A stretch of 64,000 nt of DNA, from the NCBI GenBank assembly GCA_965198495.1, contig CBDAPL010000001.1, forward strand, positions 186,001 to 250,000, read 5' to 3'. A program made the translations under genes and the position numbers. This stretch comes from RH-AL1 sp965198495 (GTDB taxonomy: Bacteria > Pseudomonadota > Alphaproteobacteria > Rhizobiales > Beijerinckiaceae). The notes under the pieces were generated by a model. The model was not told the DNA's origin. It ran no database searches and saw only the letters and a program-made list of their open reading frames with translations. This document shows, piece by piece, positions 32,448-40,764 of the stretch; the first letter of the stretch is position 1; each line of letters opens with the position of its first letter.

Positions 32448-33460
32448 TCCGCCGCTTCCCTGCGATCCGGCGCAAATGAGCGCGTTGGGGCTGCTAGCCC
32501 GCAGCCCGTTCCATCTGTGACCTGGACCTCGTTCTCCCAAGGCACACGATAGCGTCCCGCGACGAGGTCGTGCATGAAGCTATAGGGGCAATCGTTCGCG
32601 CCGCCCTTGACGGCGGAAAAGCCGCGATGACCGAGCTGGTAGATGTTGTTTTCGACCCCCCAGGTGCGACGCGCCTCGCGTACCAGGTCCGGACGCACTT
32701 CGGCGGTGATGATCTCGTCGGGACGCCCCGAGGTCCCATGCGCGATGATTGTCCCGTCAAAATTGCAGATCATACCCTCGCCCATCGAATCGAAGGTGCC
32801 GTCCGACCCGCACATGCAGACGTTCGCCGTGACCATCAGGTTCTGGAACGCATTCGCCTGGTTGGTAAAGCGCCACGACTCCCGGATCGGCGCCGTGTAG
32901 CCAGCCGTTCGAAGCATGATCTCGGCTCCCTTGTAGGCGCATTCGCGCGCCATCTCGGGGAACATGCCATCGTGGCAAATGATCAGCGCGAGCTTGCAGC
33001 CGCGCGGCCCCTCTATTACGGGGATGCCGACATCGCCCGGCTCCCATGGTTCGACCGGCACCCACGGGTGAAGCTTACGGTAATACAGCCGGATCGAACC
33101 GGCGTCGTCGATGACGAGACCGACATTATAGGGATTGCCGCGGGGGTTATACTCCATGATCGAGAAGCATCCCCAGATTCTGTTGTCCACGCAGGCCTTC
33201 TTGAACGCCGCGACTTCCGGACCCTGCATCTCGCACATGATCGCGGGGTCGGTGTTCATCGAGAGGCCGTGCAGGGCGTATTCGGGGAAAACTATAAGAT
33301 CCATCGTCTGCATGTTGCGACGCGCCTTCGCGACCATGTCGACGATCCTTTGGGTCTGGCGCGCGAGATCTTGCGGGGTATCCACCTGCTCGAGCTTGAG
33401 CTGGACGAGGCCGATAACGACGCCGTCCGGCGATTTGTTTAGTCCACCCAGTCCGTTCAT
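32444..33460 (-). CDS. Nitrilase-superfamily amidase, formamidase (AmiF)-like
   Basis: A 338-residue carbon-nitrogen hydrolase with the Glu-Lys-Cys triad at Glu60 (IVFPEYALHG), Lys129 (YYRKLHPW) and Cys162 (LIICHDGMFPE). Its closest group by eye is AmiF/AmiE aliphatic amidases and formamidases: the late region CPYSFMHDLVAGRYRVPWEN and the C-terminal VTDGTGCG tail are shared with formamidase-like members. It converts a short amide to acid and ammonia in the cytoplasm. Start ATG 33460 follows AAGGAG with nine bases between. It lies between the permease genes and the biuret-hydrolase-like gene. Confidence 0.88.
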   Translation of the reverse strand: MNGLGGLNKSPDGVVIGLVQLKLEQVDTPQDLARQTQRIVDMVAKARRNMQTMDLIVFPEYALHGLSMNTDPAIMCEMQGPEVAAFKKACVDNRIWGCFSIMEYNPRGNPYNVGLVIDDAGSIRLYYRKLHPWVPVEPWEPGDVGIPVIEGPRGCKLALIICHDGMFPEMARECAYKGAEIMLRTAGYTAPIRESWRFTNQANAFQNLMVTANVCMCGSDGTFDSMGEGMICNFDGTIIAHGTSGRPDEIITAEVRPDLVREARRTWGVENNIYQLGHRGFSAVKGGANDCPYSFMHDLVAGRYRVPWENEVQVTDGTGCGLAAPTRSFAPDRREAAE

Positions 33461-33473
33461 GACTCTGTCTCCT

Positions 33474-34391
33474 TCAACGAACGATCGATAACTCGCCCGG
33501 GGCGCCTTTCATCCCGCGTCCCGGCTTCATGGACGCGATCATGAGGACCAGCGTCAGCACGTAAGGAGCGGCATTGAAGAGATAGTAGCCTTGCGACACG
33601 CCAACGGATTGCAACGACGGTCCCAACGCACCGGCCGCGCCAAACAGGAGCGCCGCGCCAATGCAGTTGATCGGGTTCCAGCGCGCGAAGACGACGAGCG
33701 CGACGGCGATGAGGCCCTGCCCCGACGAAAGACCCTCGTTCCAGCTCCCCGGATAGACCAGGGACAGGAACGCGCCGCCGACGCCGGCGAGCGCACTGCC
33801 AACCGCGGTCGCCCCCATTCGGATGAGATTGATCGGCAGCCCTAAGGCACGCGCGCTATCGGTACTGTCGCCGACGATCCGGATCGTCAGACCGAGCCGC
33901 GTGTTGCGGAACGCCCAAGCCATCGCGACACCGATGAGGAAGCCGAAAAAGAAAAGCGGGCTGACTTCGAGGGCGTTGCGCAATTGCGGCGAGGCCGACC
34001 AAGCGCCGAGCGAGAGGGTTGGGAGCTGCGGCGCCGACGGCTGGATGTAGGGTTTACCGAAGAAGAAGGCGGTGCCGGTGCCGGCCAGCATGATCGCGAT
34101 ACCCATCGCGATGTCGCTCACTTTTCGGAGGCTGCATAGGCCGGCATGAAGGATGCCGAGGCATGCTCCGACGAGCGCCGCGGCAAGCACGCCCAGCCAA
34201 GGGCTGCCGGTCTTGAAGGCGATAGCATAGGCGGACATGGCGCCGAGGACAAGGACGCCCTCATTGCCGAGGTTAATGCGGCCGGACTTCTCGGTAAGGC
34301 ATTCGCCGAGACTGACGAAGAGGAACGGCGTCGACACGCGCAGGGCCCCGCCGAGTATCGCTATCGAGACCGTATCAAGAGTCGCCGACAT
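33474..34391 (-). CDS. BMP-type ABC transporter permease 2 (YufQ-like)
   Basis: A 305-residue inner-membrane permease of the BPD_transp_2 family used by nucleoside-like ABC importers. It has about eight helices with SLGECLTEKSGRINLGNEG, VLVLGAMSAYAIAF and GATAVGSALAGVGGAFLSLV. INLGNEG is the family hallmark before helix 2. It starts at ATG 34391, overlapping the stop of permease 1 by one base (TGATG). Together the two permeases form the channel for the compound bound by the BMP protein. Confidence 0.93.
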   Translation of the reverse strand: MSATLDTVSIAILGGALRVSTPFLFVSLGECLTEKSGRINLGNEGVLVLGAMSAYAIAFKTGSPWLGVLAAALVGACLGILHAGLCSLRKVSDIAMGIAIMLAGTGTAFFFGKPYIQPSAPQLPTLSLGAWSASPQLRNALEVSPLFFFGFLIGVAMAWAFRNTRLGLTIRIVGDSTDSARALGLPINLIRMGATAVGSALAGVGGAFLSLVYPGSWNEGLSSGQGLIAVALVVFARWNPINCIGAALLFGAAGALGPSLQSVGVSQGYYLFNAAPYVLTLVLMIASMKPGRGMKGAPGELSIVR

Positions 34392-35512
34392 CAGGGATTA
34401 CGCCGCGGCTGAAACCAGCCGAAACGACCATAGAAGGTCTCGCTCGCGAGGATCGACACGAAAATCATGCTTTGCAAAACAAGCACGGTGGCATCCGGCA
34501 GGTCCATGCGGCGCTGAATGAGCCCGCCGCTCGCGGTCAGGCCGCCGAGAAGCACGGCCATGGGGATGATCGCGAGCGGATTATGTCGTGCCAGGAAGGC
34601 GATCAGGATGCCGGTGTAGCCGTAACCCACCGCGAGCGAGGAATTAGCCCTGCCTTGAACGGCCACGACCTCGACCGCGCCGGCCAGGCCAGCACAGCCT
34701 CCGCCAAGCGCGCAGGCGATCACGATAAGTCGATCGACCGGCAGACCTTGAAGTTGTGCTGCGCGCAGGTTGCCGCCCGCGACGCGACAGCCGAAGCCGA
34801 AGCTGGTCTTGAAGATGAGAACGTAGAAGGCGACGCAGGCGATCAAGCCGAAGACGAGACCCGGATGCAGGTCCGTTCCGGGTAGGCTTCCGAACATGTT
34901 CGCCGAACCGATGTCCGCCGTCGACGGCTTGTTGAGGCTTGCCGGGTCGCGTAGCGGTCCCTCGACGAGATGGTTGAAGATCGCGATTGCGATATAAGCG
35001 AGGAGCAAGCTCGAAATCGTTTCGTTGATCCCGCGGGCTGCGCGCAACCAGCCGGCGATGCCGATCCAGGTCGCACCCGCCGCGATACCGGCGATCATCG
35101 CAGCGACCTGAACGATGAACGGCGGCGCCCCCGCCAGTAGCGGTGCGATGACTGCCGCCGCGAGACCGCCGAGCACGACAGCGCCTTCGCCGCCGATTAT
35201 CACCAAGCCGAGTTGGGCCGGCAACGCGACGCAGAGCGCCGTTAGAAGCAGCGGCGACGCCTTGAGCAGAGTGTTTTGCAGCGAGAAGCTGCTGCCGAAC
35301 GCGCCCCGCCACACCAAATTGCAGAAATCCAGCGGGGATTGGCTCAAAGCGAGGAGAAAGACGGTGAAGGCCCCAGCCGCCAGCGCAATCGCCAGCGCCG
35401 GAACGAGCACGGATTCGAGGCCGCGGCGATACTTGTAGCCGGGGTCGGCGGCCGCGCCCGGCGCCGAGGCGACGGCCGCTCGCTCGGGAGCGAAAGCCGC
35501 GCTGTCTGTCAT
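34391..35512 (-). CDS. BMP-type ABC transporter permease 1 (YufP-like)
   Basis: A 373-residue permease with an extended cytoplasmic N-terminus (about 35 residues) and roughly nine or ten helices: LVPALAIALAAGAFTVFLLA, VIIGGEGAVVLGGLAAAVIA, GWLRAARGINETISSLLLAY and GYTGILIAFLARHNPLAII. The AARGINETISSLLL loop is the coupling region typical of YufP/NupP. It begins at ATG 35512 in an ATGA overlap with the stop of the binding-protein gene. Confidence 0.93.
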   Translation of the reverse strand: MTDSAAFAPERAAVASAPGAAADPGYKYRRGLESVLVPALAIALAAGAFTVFLLALSQSPLDFCNLVWRGAFGSSFSLQNTLLKASPLLLTALCVALPAQLGLVIIGGEGAVVLGGLAAAVIAPLLAGAPPFIVQVAAMIAGIAAGATWIGIAGWLRAARGINETISSLLLAYIAIAIFNHLVEGPLRDPASLNKPSTADIGSANMFGSLPGTDLHPGLVFGLIACVAFYVLIFKTSFGFGCRVAGGNLRAAQLQGLPVDRLIVIACALGGGCAGLAGAVEVVAVQGRANSSLAVGYGYTGILIAFLARHNPLAIIPMAVLLGGLTASGGLIQRRMDLPDATVLVLQSMIFVSILASETFYGRFGWFQPRRNP

Positions 35513-36624
35513 GCAATGCTGCCGATGACACCCTCGACCAGATAGTTCATGCTTTCAAGGTCGATCGCGGTCTCCTGGTAGGCGGTCCCGGCAGGTATGA
35601 CGACGGCGCCTCTGTTGTCTTTAAGAGGACCCTTGAAGACGGCGTATTTGCCCGCAAGCATCGTTGCCTTGATGTCGCTCGCCTGCTTCCTCGCCGCCTC
35701 CTTCACCGGAGCACCGTAGGCCGACGTCTTGACGAAGTTTTGGGCCAAGCCGCCGCGCAAGAAGTTTGGTAGCGGCTTGCCGCCCAGCGCGTCTTCCGCA
35801 AACATCTTGTAGGGTGTCACCCAGTTCCACTCGGCACCGGTGAGATAGCCTTTGGGCGCAAGTTTTTGCTGATTGACGTGGTAACCGGTGGTGTAGGCGC
35901 CGCGCCGCTCCGCCGTCTCGATGACGACTTTCGGTCCATCGACGTGGCAGGTAATAACGTCGGCCCCGCTATCGACGAGGCTGTTCGTGGCCTCGGCCTC
36001 CTTCACGGGCAGCGACCAATCACCGGTGAAGATGACTTGCACGGTGATCGTCGGATCGACCGAGCGCGCACCCAGCAGGAAGCTGTTGATGTTTTGAAGA
36101 ACCTGCGGGATCGGCTTGGCGGCGACAAACCCAAGCTTCTTCGTCTTAGTCGTGTGCCCGGCTACGATGCCGCTGAGGTAAACGCATTCGCCAATATAGC
36201 CGAAGTAGGAGCCGGCGTTCTTCGGGTCTTTGTCTTTCTTCCAAAGACCGCCAGCGTGTCGGAACTGGACGTCGGGATTCTTCACCGCCTCGTGCAGCGT
36301 GAACGGATCGAAGTAACCGAAGCTTGTCGGAAAGATCACGCTCGCACCGTCGAGATTGATCATACTCTCCATTGTCTTTTCAACGTCGAGCGATTCGGGA
36401 ACCCTCTCCTCCTCGACTACCTTGATACCCTTGATGCTCTTTACCGCCGCCGCACCCTCGGCATGAGCTTGGTTGTAGCCGTAATCGTCCTTCGCGCCGA
36501 CGTAGATGAAGCCGAGCGTCAAAGCACCCTTTGCAAGTGCGAGCCGACTCGCGCCGGCGAAGGCCGCTGCACTTCCGGCGCCGATCAGAAGCGCTCGGCG
36601 AGAGGAAAGGGCAAAATTGGACAT
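35509..36624 (-). CDS. BMP/PnrA-like substrate-binding protein
   Basis: A 371-residue periplasmic binding protein of the basic membrane protein (Bmp/PnrA) family that binds nucleosides or related heterocycles. The N-terminus shows a Tat-like SSRRALLIG followed by a hydrophobic core AGSAAAFAGASRLA and an AKG cleavage region. Mature motifs are LGFIYVGAKDDYGYNQAHAE, VIFPTSFGYFDPF, and CHVDGPKVVIETAERRGAYT in the ligand pocket. Start ATG 36624 is preceded by AGGAA at nine bases. It heads the six-gene operon and defines its uptake specificity. AGCCAAGCTT occurs twice upstream (36712 and 36790), a possible regulator site. Confidence 0.93.
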   Translation of the reverse strand: MSNFALSSRRALLIGAGSAAAFAGASRLALAKGALTLGFIYVGAKDDYGYNQAHAEGAAAVKSIKGIKVVEEERVPESLDVEKTMESMINLDGASVIFPTSFGYFDPFTLHEAVKNPDVQFRHAGGLWKKDKDPKNAGSYFGYIGECVYLSGIVAGHTTKTKKLGFVAAKPIPQVLQNINSFLLGARSVDPTITVQVIFTGDWSLPVKEAEATNSLVDSGADVITCHVDGPKVVIETAERRGAYTTGYHVNQQKLAPKGYLTGAEWNWVTPYKMFAEDALGGKPLPNFLRGGLAQNFVKTSAYGAPVKEAARKQASDIKATMLAGKYAVFKGPLKDNRGAVVIPAGTAYQETAIDLESMNYLVEGVIGSIA

Positions 36625-36909
36625 CAGCGTTCCTCATCTTTCGACCACCGCGTACACGTCGGCCTTTGAAGCCAAAGCCGCGACATGAAGCCGAAACGTT
36701 CTATGCCTAGGAGCCAAGCTTCTTCGTCCTGATCGCCGTTCAAAGCAATCTCTGCGCCATCGAGCACAGAACGCGTTGAAAAGCCGAGAAGCCAAGCTTG
36801 CCTACAATGCCCTGCAACTTGATCAAAGAGAGCGCAAGATCGAGCCTTTTAGGCCCATATTCGTTGCGGTGAGTTTGCTACCGAATGCTGGTCTTCCTCA
36901 AGTCTAACC

Positions 36910-37185
36910 TCAGGCTTCACCCGTTGCGTCCTCGTGGCCGTAGCAGCCGTAGCAGCCGTAGCAGCCGGAGCCCTCGACGTGAACGCAGCGGACCTTCTCC
37001 AGCGGAAGCTTGGTCATCAAGGCGAGCTGCTTGGCGAGATTGTGGGTCGCATGCGACGCCGTCGAGCAGGTCACCGCGCCGTCCTTGACCTCCGCGACGG
37101 CGCAGGACGGCTCTACCGAACCATGTGTATGGATCGTGAAGTCGTTAGTCGCCTTGAGCCTCCTGGCGCCAAGACCGGAGAGCAC
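36910..37185 (-). pseudogene. Xanthine-dehydrogenase/aldehyde-oxidase large-subunit fragment
   Basis: The reverse strand reads GARRLKATNDFTIHTHGSVE, PSCAVAEVKDGAVT, PLEKVRCVHVEGSGCYG, matching the substrate-entry segment of the molybdenum hydroxylase large subunit (MHGSV-x-PSCAVADV and EGSGCYGHNGADDA in intact members). About 90 of some 700-1000 residues remain. The GCYG block is expanded to GCYGCYGCYG by a 9-base tandem repeat, so the conserved GHNGADD segment is distorted to GHEDATG. No other part of this enzyme is in the window. A purine-type hydroxylase would have fitted the catabolic island next to it. Confidence 0.75.
36940..36966. repeat. Three tandem 9-bp units in molybdenum-hydroxylase remnant
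   Basis: GTAGCAGCC is repeated perfectly three times (36940-36948, 36949-36957, 36958-36966). It is in frame with the remnant, adding Gly-Cys-Tyr twice to the normal single SGCYG. It is a simple slippage product. Confidence 0.95.
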
Positions 37186-37261
37186 GTCATCTTCCCGAAG
37201 GATCTCGACAATCTCAAAGCAGCGCTCGCGATCAAGATACGCAGAGCGCTGCAGTGCAGGA

Positions 37262-37455
37262 TCGGCTTCGAGACGAGGTCCGGGACGGCCTCGCAGCGAG
37301 GCGTCCCGAGACGCGATCCTGGCAGCGCTTCGGCGCTCCTCGACGAGGTGGGCTGTACCGCCTTCACATCGAAGCGGTGGCGGCGCGGGCGGGTGTCAGT
37401 AAAAGTACGATTTATCGCTGGTGGGCGACGAAGGGGGCGATCGTCATCGAGGAAC
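37262..37455 (+). pseudogene. TetR-family regulator N-terminal fragment, frameshifted
   Basis: Three frames combine to GPGRPRSEASRDAILAAL, ALLDEVGCTAFT and IEAVAARAGVSKSTIYRWWA then TKGAIVIEE. This is the helix-turn-helix half of a TetR repressor; GVSKSTIYRWW is the recognition helix. Two compensating frame changes (near 37335 and 37368) restore the overall frame but not the sequence between. The ligand-binding domain is missing. It may once have controlled the divergent molybdenum-hydroxylase gene. Confidence 0.75.
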
Positions 37456-37619
37456 GTGAGGACGACGACAGCGAGATCAACGCCATCGGAAAGCGCTTTC
37501 GGCGATTGCCGATGCGGGTCGATGATGTCTCCAACCGCTCACGACGGCGCGAGACGGGCGGAGACGTAAGGATTCGAACTGACTTATGGGGTGCTTAAGA
37601 TATAACTTCTGCGCACGTC

Positions 37620-37830
37620 AGCGAACCATCGCGAGTTCCTGCCAGAGGATGTTGTGTTTCAGCGCCCTGCACTCCGCCAGCCGAAAAGTCCAAGCAAACA
37701 CAGGCTTGTAGGCGAGTGGCTATTTACCTTATTGTGGCCGATTAAGCGCAATTCATGTTCTCGCAGCCTCTGGTTCTCCGAAGCTGTGGACTTTGCGCTT
37801 TTGGTACAGAGTCTGAAAGCGCAGCCGCGT
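37620..37830 (+). repeat. Interspersed repeat, copy C
   Basis: Copy C. The core AAGCAAACACAGGCTTGTAG (37692) to GGTACAGAGTC (37813) again spans 116 bases between the same anchor blocks. Upstream similarity to copy B covers ATCGCGAGTTCCTGCCAGAG, GTTGTGTTTCAGCGCCCT and CTCCGCCAG. Same orientation as A and B. It marks the right end of the catabolic island. Confidence 0.88.
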
Positions 37831-38234
37831 CAATGCCTTACGAACAGGGGCAGAAGCTAGGTTTGTGTCGGCATCTTTGGTCGTCAGCTACGGCAAGACC
37901 TGGCTGCGCGAAGCAGACCTTGCACGCTGCCCGCTTGAAGGGCTGCCGTCGGCCACAAACGCTCTCTGCTTGAGGTTTTTGGCGCCTGCGATTGACTGAA
38001 GCGCGTTTAACCAAAGGTACGTATCGACAAGAACGCAAGCGTCGGGCCCGCAAATGCCAGCTCGCATGCTTAATAGGCCGGCTCATTCCCGCCTCAACGT
38101 TCTCCGCAGATTATGCGGACATCCACGCCGACGGCTGCCGACGCCGTGTCGGCTCCTCCTGCTTCGAGGAGCATCGAATCCGATGGCACCGATTTGGGAA
38201 TCCAACGCGAGTCCGCGTCCACAGGATCTGGTAT
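37831..38234. other. 404-bp stretch without a recognised gene
   Basis: Short arginine-rich open frames on both strands are compositional. I see no family match, no ribosome site leading into a long frame and no clear terminator for the SapC gene, which ends at the right edge of this stretch. It separates repeat copy C from the exoprotein locus. Confidence 0.5.
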
Positions 38235-39053
38235 TTACTTAGACTGTCGTCTTCGGGCCGAATGACTCGCGTGTGCGTCCGTCGTGAGACCTTCGGTCGG
38301 CTCCGTGTCGAGGTCGGCGGTGGCGTCCGCCTTCGATGGGGCAGCAGCCGCGTTGGCCACCTTGTCGATGAGCTGCAGGCTGCTCAAATGGGCGAAGATC
38401 GGTACCAAGGCGGCGTTTGTCCGCAGTGTCAGGAAGTCGGCGTCGGGCAGGGTGTTGAATTTCGACTGATCGACCGTCATCATGCCGTGCACGGTATTGC
38501 TCGCGTCCGCGCCCGTCCGCACATCGATGGTGATAGTTCGGAACAAACCGAACTTTTGAAGCAGATCGATGAATGTTTCTGTTCGCTTGGCGGCAGCCAT
38601 GTACTCGCCGACAAACAAGACGGTGTTCTTGAGGAGCGGTGATTGCTCCCCGTCGGACAGGAACAGCGGTTCGCCTTCGGTCTTCGACAACAAGCTTGAC
38701 GTCTCATCGACGCAGATCAACGGGCTCGCATTCTCGACTTCGCCGATGATGAACGGATAGCGGCGCACGAAAGCCGGCACGTAGTCCGCCGTCCAGCGCC
38801 CTTCGCCATCCACAAACCGATTCTGACCCGGACTTAGACCGACAAGGAAAACCGGCGTCGGGCGCGTGGGGCCGGGGATGAAAACGATCGGCAAGGCACG
38901 GCCGCCCGGCACGAACTCATCCACCAAAGCGGGGATGATGTGCGTCCCCGCGGCGAAGCTGAAGCGCGTCGCATCGGTGACGACCTTGAAATCCTTGTGG
39001 GTGTCACGGTTCAGCATGCCGATGCTTCGATAAAAAAGTGGATTATCGACCAA
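38235..39053 (-). CDS. sapC: SapC-family protein
   Basis: A 272-residue protein of the SapC family (PF07277): LFYRSIGMLNRDTHKDFKVV, FVPGGRALPIVFI, TPVFLVGLSPGQNRFVDGEG and WTADYVPAFVRRYPF are all family blocks. SapC proteins are encoded near S-layer or repeat-rich exoprotein genes in alphaproteobacteria; their molecular role is unproven. There is no signal peptide, so it acts in the cytoplasm. The start is a TTG at 39053 with an ideal AGGAGG five bases upstream; the ATG-type alternatives would remove the first family block. It lies 51 bases after the TpsB gene on the same strand. The C-terminal 35 residues are low-complexity (Ala, Asp, Thr). Confidence 0.88.
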   Translation of the reverse strand: MVDNPLFYRSIGMLNRDTHKDFKVVTDATRFSFAAGTHIIPALVDEFVPGGRALPIVFIPGPTRPTPVFLVGLSPGQNRFVDGEGRWTADYVPAFVRRYPFIIGEVENASPLICVDETSSLLSKTEGEPLFLSDGEQSPLLKNTVLFVGEYMAAAKRTETFIDLLQKFGLFRTITIDVRTGADASNTVHGMMTVDQSKFNTLPDADFLTLRTNAALVPIFAHLSSLQLIDKVANAAAAPSKADATADLDTEPTEGLTTDAHASHSARRRQSK

Positions 39054-39104
39054 AAGTGCCTCCTCGAAGCGCGTTTGCGGCGAAGCGTCGCCGAAAGGCG
39101 ATGC

Positions 39105-40760
39105 TCATCTGAAGCTGACGAGATCGTTGGAATTGAACTTGGCGGTCACCCGAAAGTAGACTTCAACCGACGCTTGGTTCGCGATTGGACGGTCGACGGG
39201 AACGCCTATGCTGAGTTCCGCGAGAATGCGTTGTTTGAAATCATACGTAAGGCCCGTACCGACGGAATTCAGCGTCTCGACGGCGGGCGTTTGGCTATAG
39301 ACGCTGCCGCGATCGTAGAACGCGAACGCGTCAAGCCCGGGAAGGATATTTCCGAGCGTATGATGCAACTCGAAGTTTGTGTAATAGCCCGTCGCACCGG
39401 CAAACAGCGGCGTCATGTAACCCCTGACCGTCGTGGACCCGCCGATCTGGAAAAGCTGATCACCAGCGACGAGTTGCGCGGTCGAGACCTGAAAAGCGCC
39501 GCCGACCTGTGCGACGAAATCGGAGGGTAGACGAACGCTCGCGCCGTAAACGCCGTTGATGAGACTGAAGTGCTGCTTGGCCTCCGTCAGCTCGAAGCTC
39601 GTCTGAGCCGGCGAGAACGATGGGGTTACGCTGGCGGCGAATGGTCCCTTCTGGAACCCGATCGAAAAGCCGACAGTCTCCCTGTTCGTTCGATTCTGCG
39701 TCAACGGGACAGACATCTCTTGAGACGAAGAATTATACTGGGACAACGAACCGTTTGCGAGCAGGAAAAAGTCCGCGTTGACGAAGATCGGCTGGACGAT
39801 GTTGACCGAAGCGATATCGGAGCGGCCTTTGATATCGAGCGACGCGAACGCGCCTTTCACGACATAGATCCGCCCTTCGTTGTAGCTGAGGCCGACGCGC
39901 CCGCCCGACGTGTCGAAGGGTACGCTGTAGGCGATATTGCCATTGAGGTCGCCCTGCGAGCCTACGCCGTAGAGGGTCAGACGGTCATCGATACCAAGGG
40001 GAGAATAGCCCTGGATCAGAAAGCCACCTTCGTAACGATTGACCGATTCGACGCCTTGATTGTCGGAAAAAAGATTGACCGTCACCGCGGGCGGTTCGAT
40101 CACGGCGAGATCAATCGTGGTCAGCCCAAAAGCGGAGCCTGGCTGCAACGATGCCTGGATCTGCGCGACGCCCGTCTTATTGAAAGCGGCCACCTCGCGG
40201 ATGAGCAACGGCACATCCACCACTTCACCTTCCTTGGTGGCGATATGGTCTCGAACGAAATCGCTGCGCAATCCTTTGTTGCCCACGACATGCACCGCAT
40301 CGAGCTTACCTTCGACGAGGGAGATGCGGAGCGTGCCGGCCTTTAAATCCTGGGGCGGCAGAACCGCGCTTGCGGTTACAATGCCACGCTCCGCATAGAT
40401 GTCGTTTACCGCCTTGACGATTCTTTGGACGTCCGAGATGTCGACCTTCTTGCCGATGTAGGGGGCGATGATCGCGTCGAGTTCGGCTCTCGTGATGAAG
40501 GCGGACTCGGTGAACAGAACCTCGCGAAGCAGAAACGTGGCGCCTCCTGGCGGAGCGACGAAGGTCTTCGGGACATTGATCGGCGCGACCGGAGGCCCGC
40601 TGAAGGTCTGATCGGTTTGTTCCTTTACTTCATTTTCATTCTGCCTGTTCTGGTTCTGGATCACGCCTGGATTGATCTGCGGGTTGACGACAGTTTGTGC
40701 CGAAACCGGCATCGCCGTCACGATGACGAACAGAGCGGTCATGAGAGGGAGGCGGCGCAT
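39105..40760 (-). CDS. TpsB outer-membrane transporter (ShlB/FhaC/HecB family)
   Basis: A 551-residue two-partner-secretion transporter. A signal peptide ends at about residue 21 (MPVSA-QTVV), followed by a proline/asparagine-rich linker, a POTRA_2 domain (FLLREVLFTESAFITRAELD, IVKAVNDIYAERGIVTASAV) and a 16-strand beta-barrel with YSPLGIDDRLTLYG and the conserved VRGY motif of loop L6 (GGSTTVRGYMTP). It ends with a terminal aromatic-type strand at VSFR. It exports the giant TpsA protein encoded directly upstream through the outer membrane. ATG 40760 lies four bases after the tpsA stop, so translation is coupled. Confidence 0.95.
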   Translation of the reverse strand: MRRLPLMTALFVIVTAMPVSAQTVVNPQINPGVIQNQNRQNENEVKEQTDQTFSGPPVAPINVPKTFVAPPGGATFLLREVLFTESAFITRAELDAIIAPYIGKKVDISDVQRIVKAVNDIYAERGIVTASAVLPPQDLKAGTLRISLVEGKLDAVHVVGNKGLRSDFVRDHIATKEGEVVDVPLLIREVAAFNKTGVAQIQASLQPGSAFGLTTIDLAVIEPPAVTVNLFSDNQGVESVNRYEGGFLIQGYSPLGIDDRLTLYGVGSQGDLNGNIAYSVPFDTSGGRVGLSYNEGRIYVVKGAFASLDIKGRSDIASVNIVQPIFVNADFFLLANGSLSQYNSSSQEMSVPLTQNRTNRETVGFSIGFQKGPFAASVTPSFSPAQTSFELTEAKQHFSLINGVYGASVRLPSDFVAQVGGAFQVSTAQLVAGDQLFQIGGSTTVRGYMTPLFAGATGYYTNFELHHTLGNILPGLDAFAFYDRGSVYSQTPAVETLNSVGTGLTYDFKQRILAELSIGVPVDRPIANQASVEVYFRVTAKFNSNDLVSFR

Positions 40761-40764
40761 CGAT

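Noticed and set aside
37560..37640. Possible tRNA or attachment site near repeat copy C
   Set aside because: No cloverleaf could be drawn and no duplicated att-like sequence was seen besides the repeat itself.
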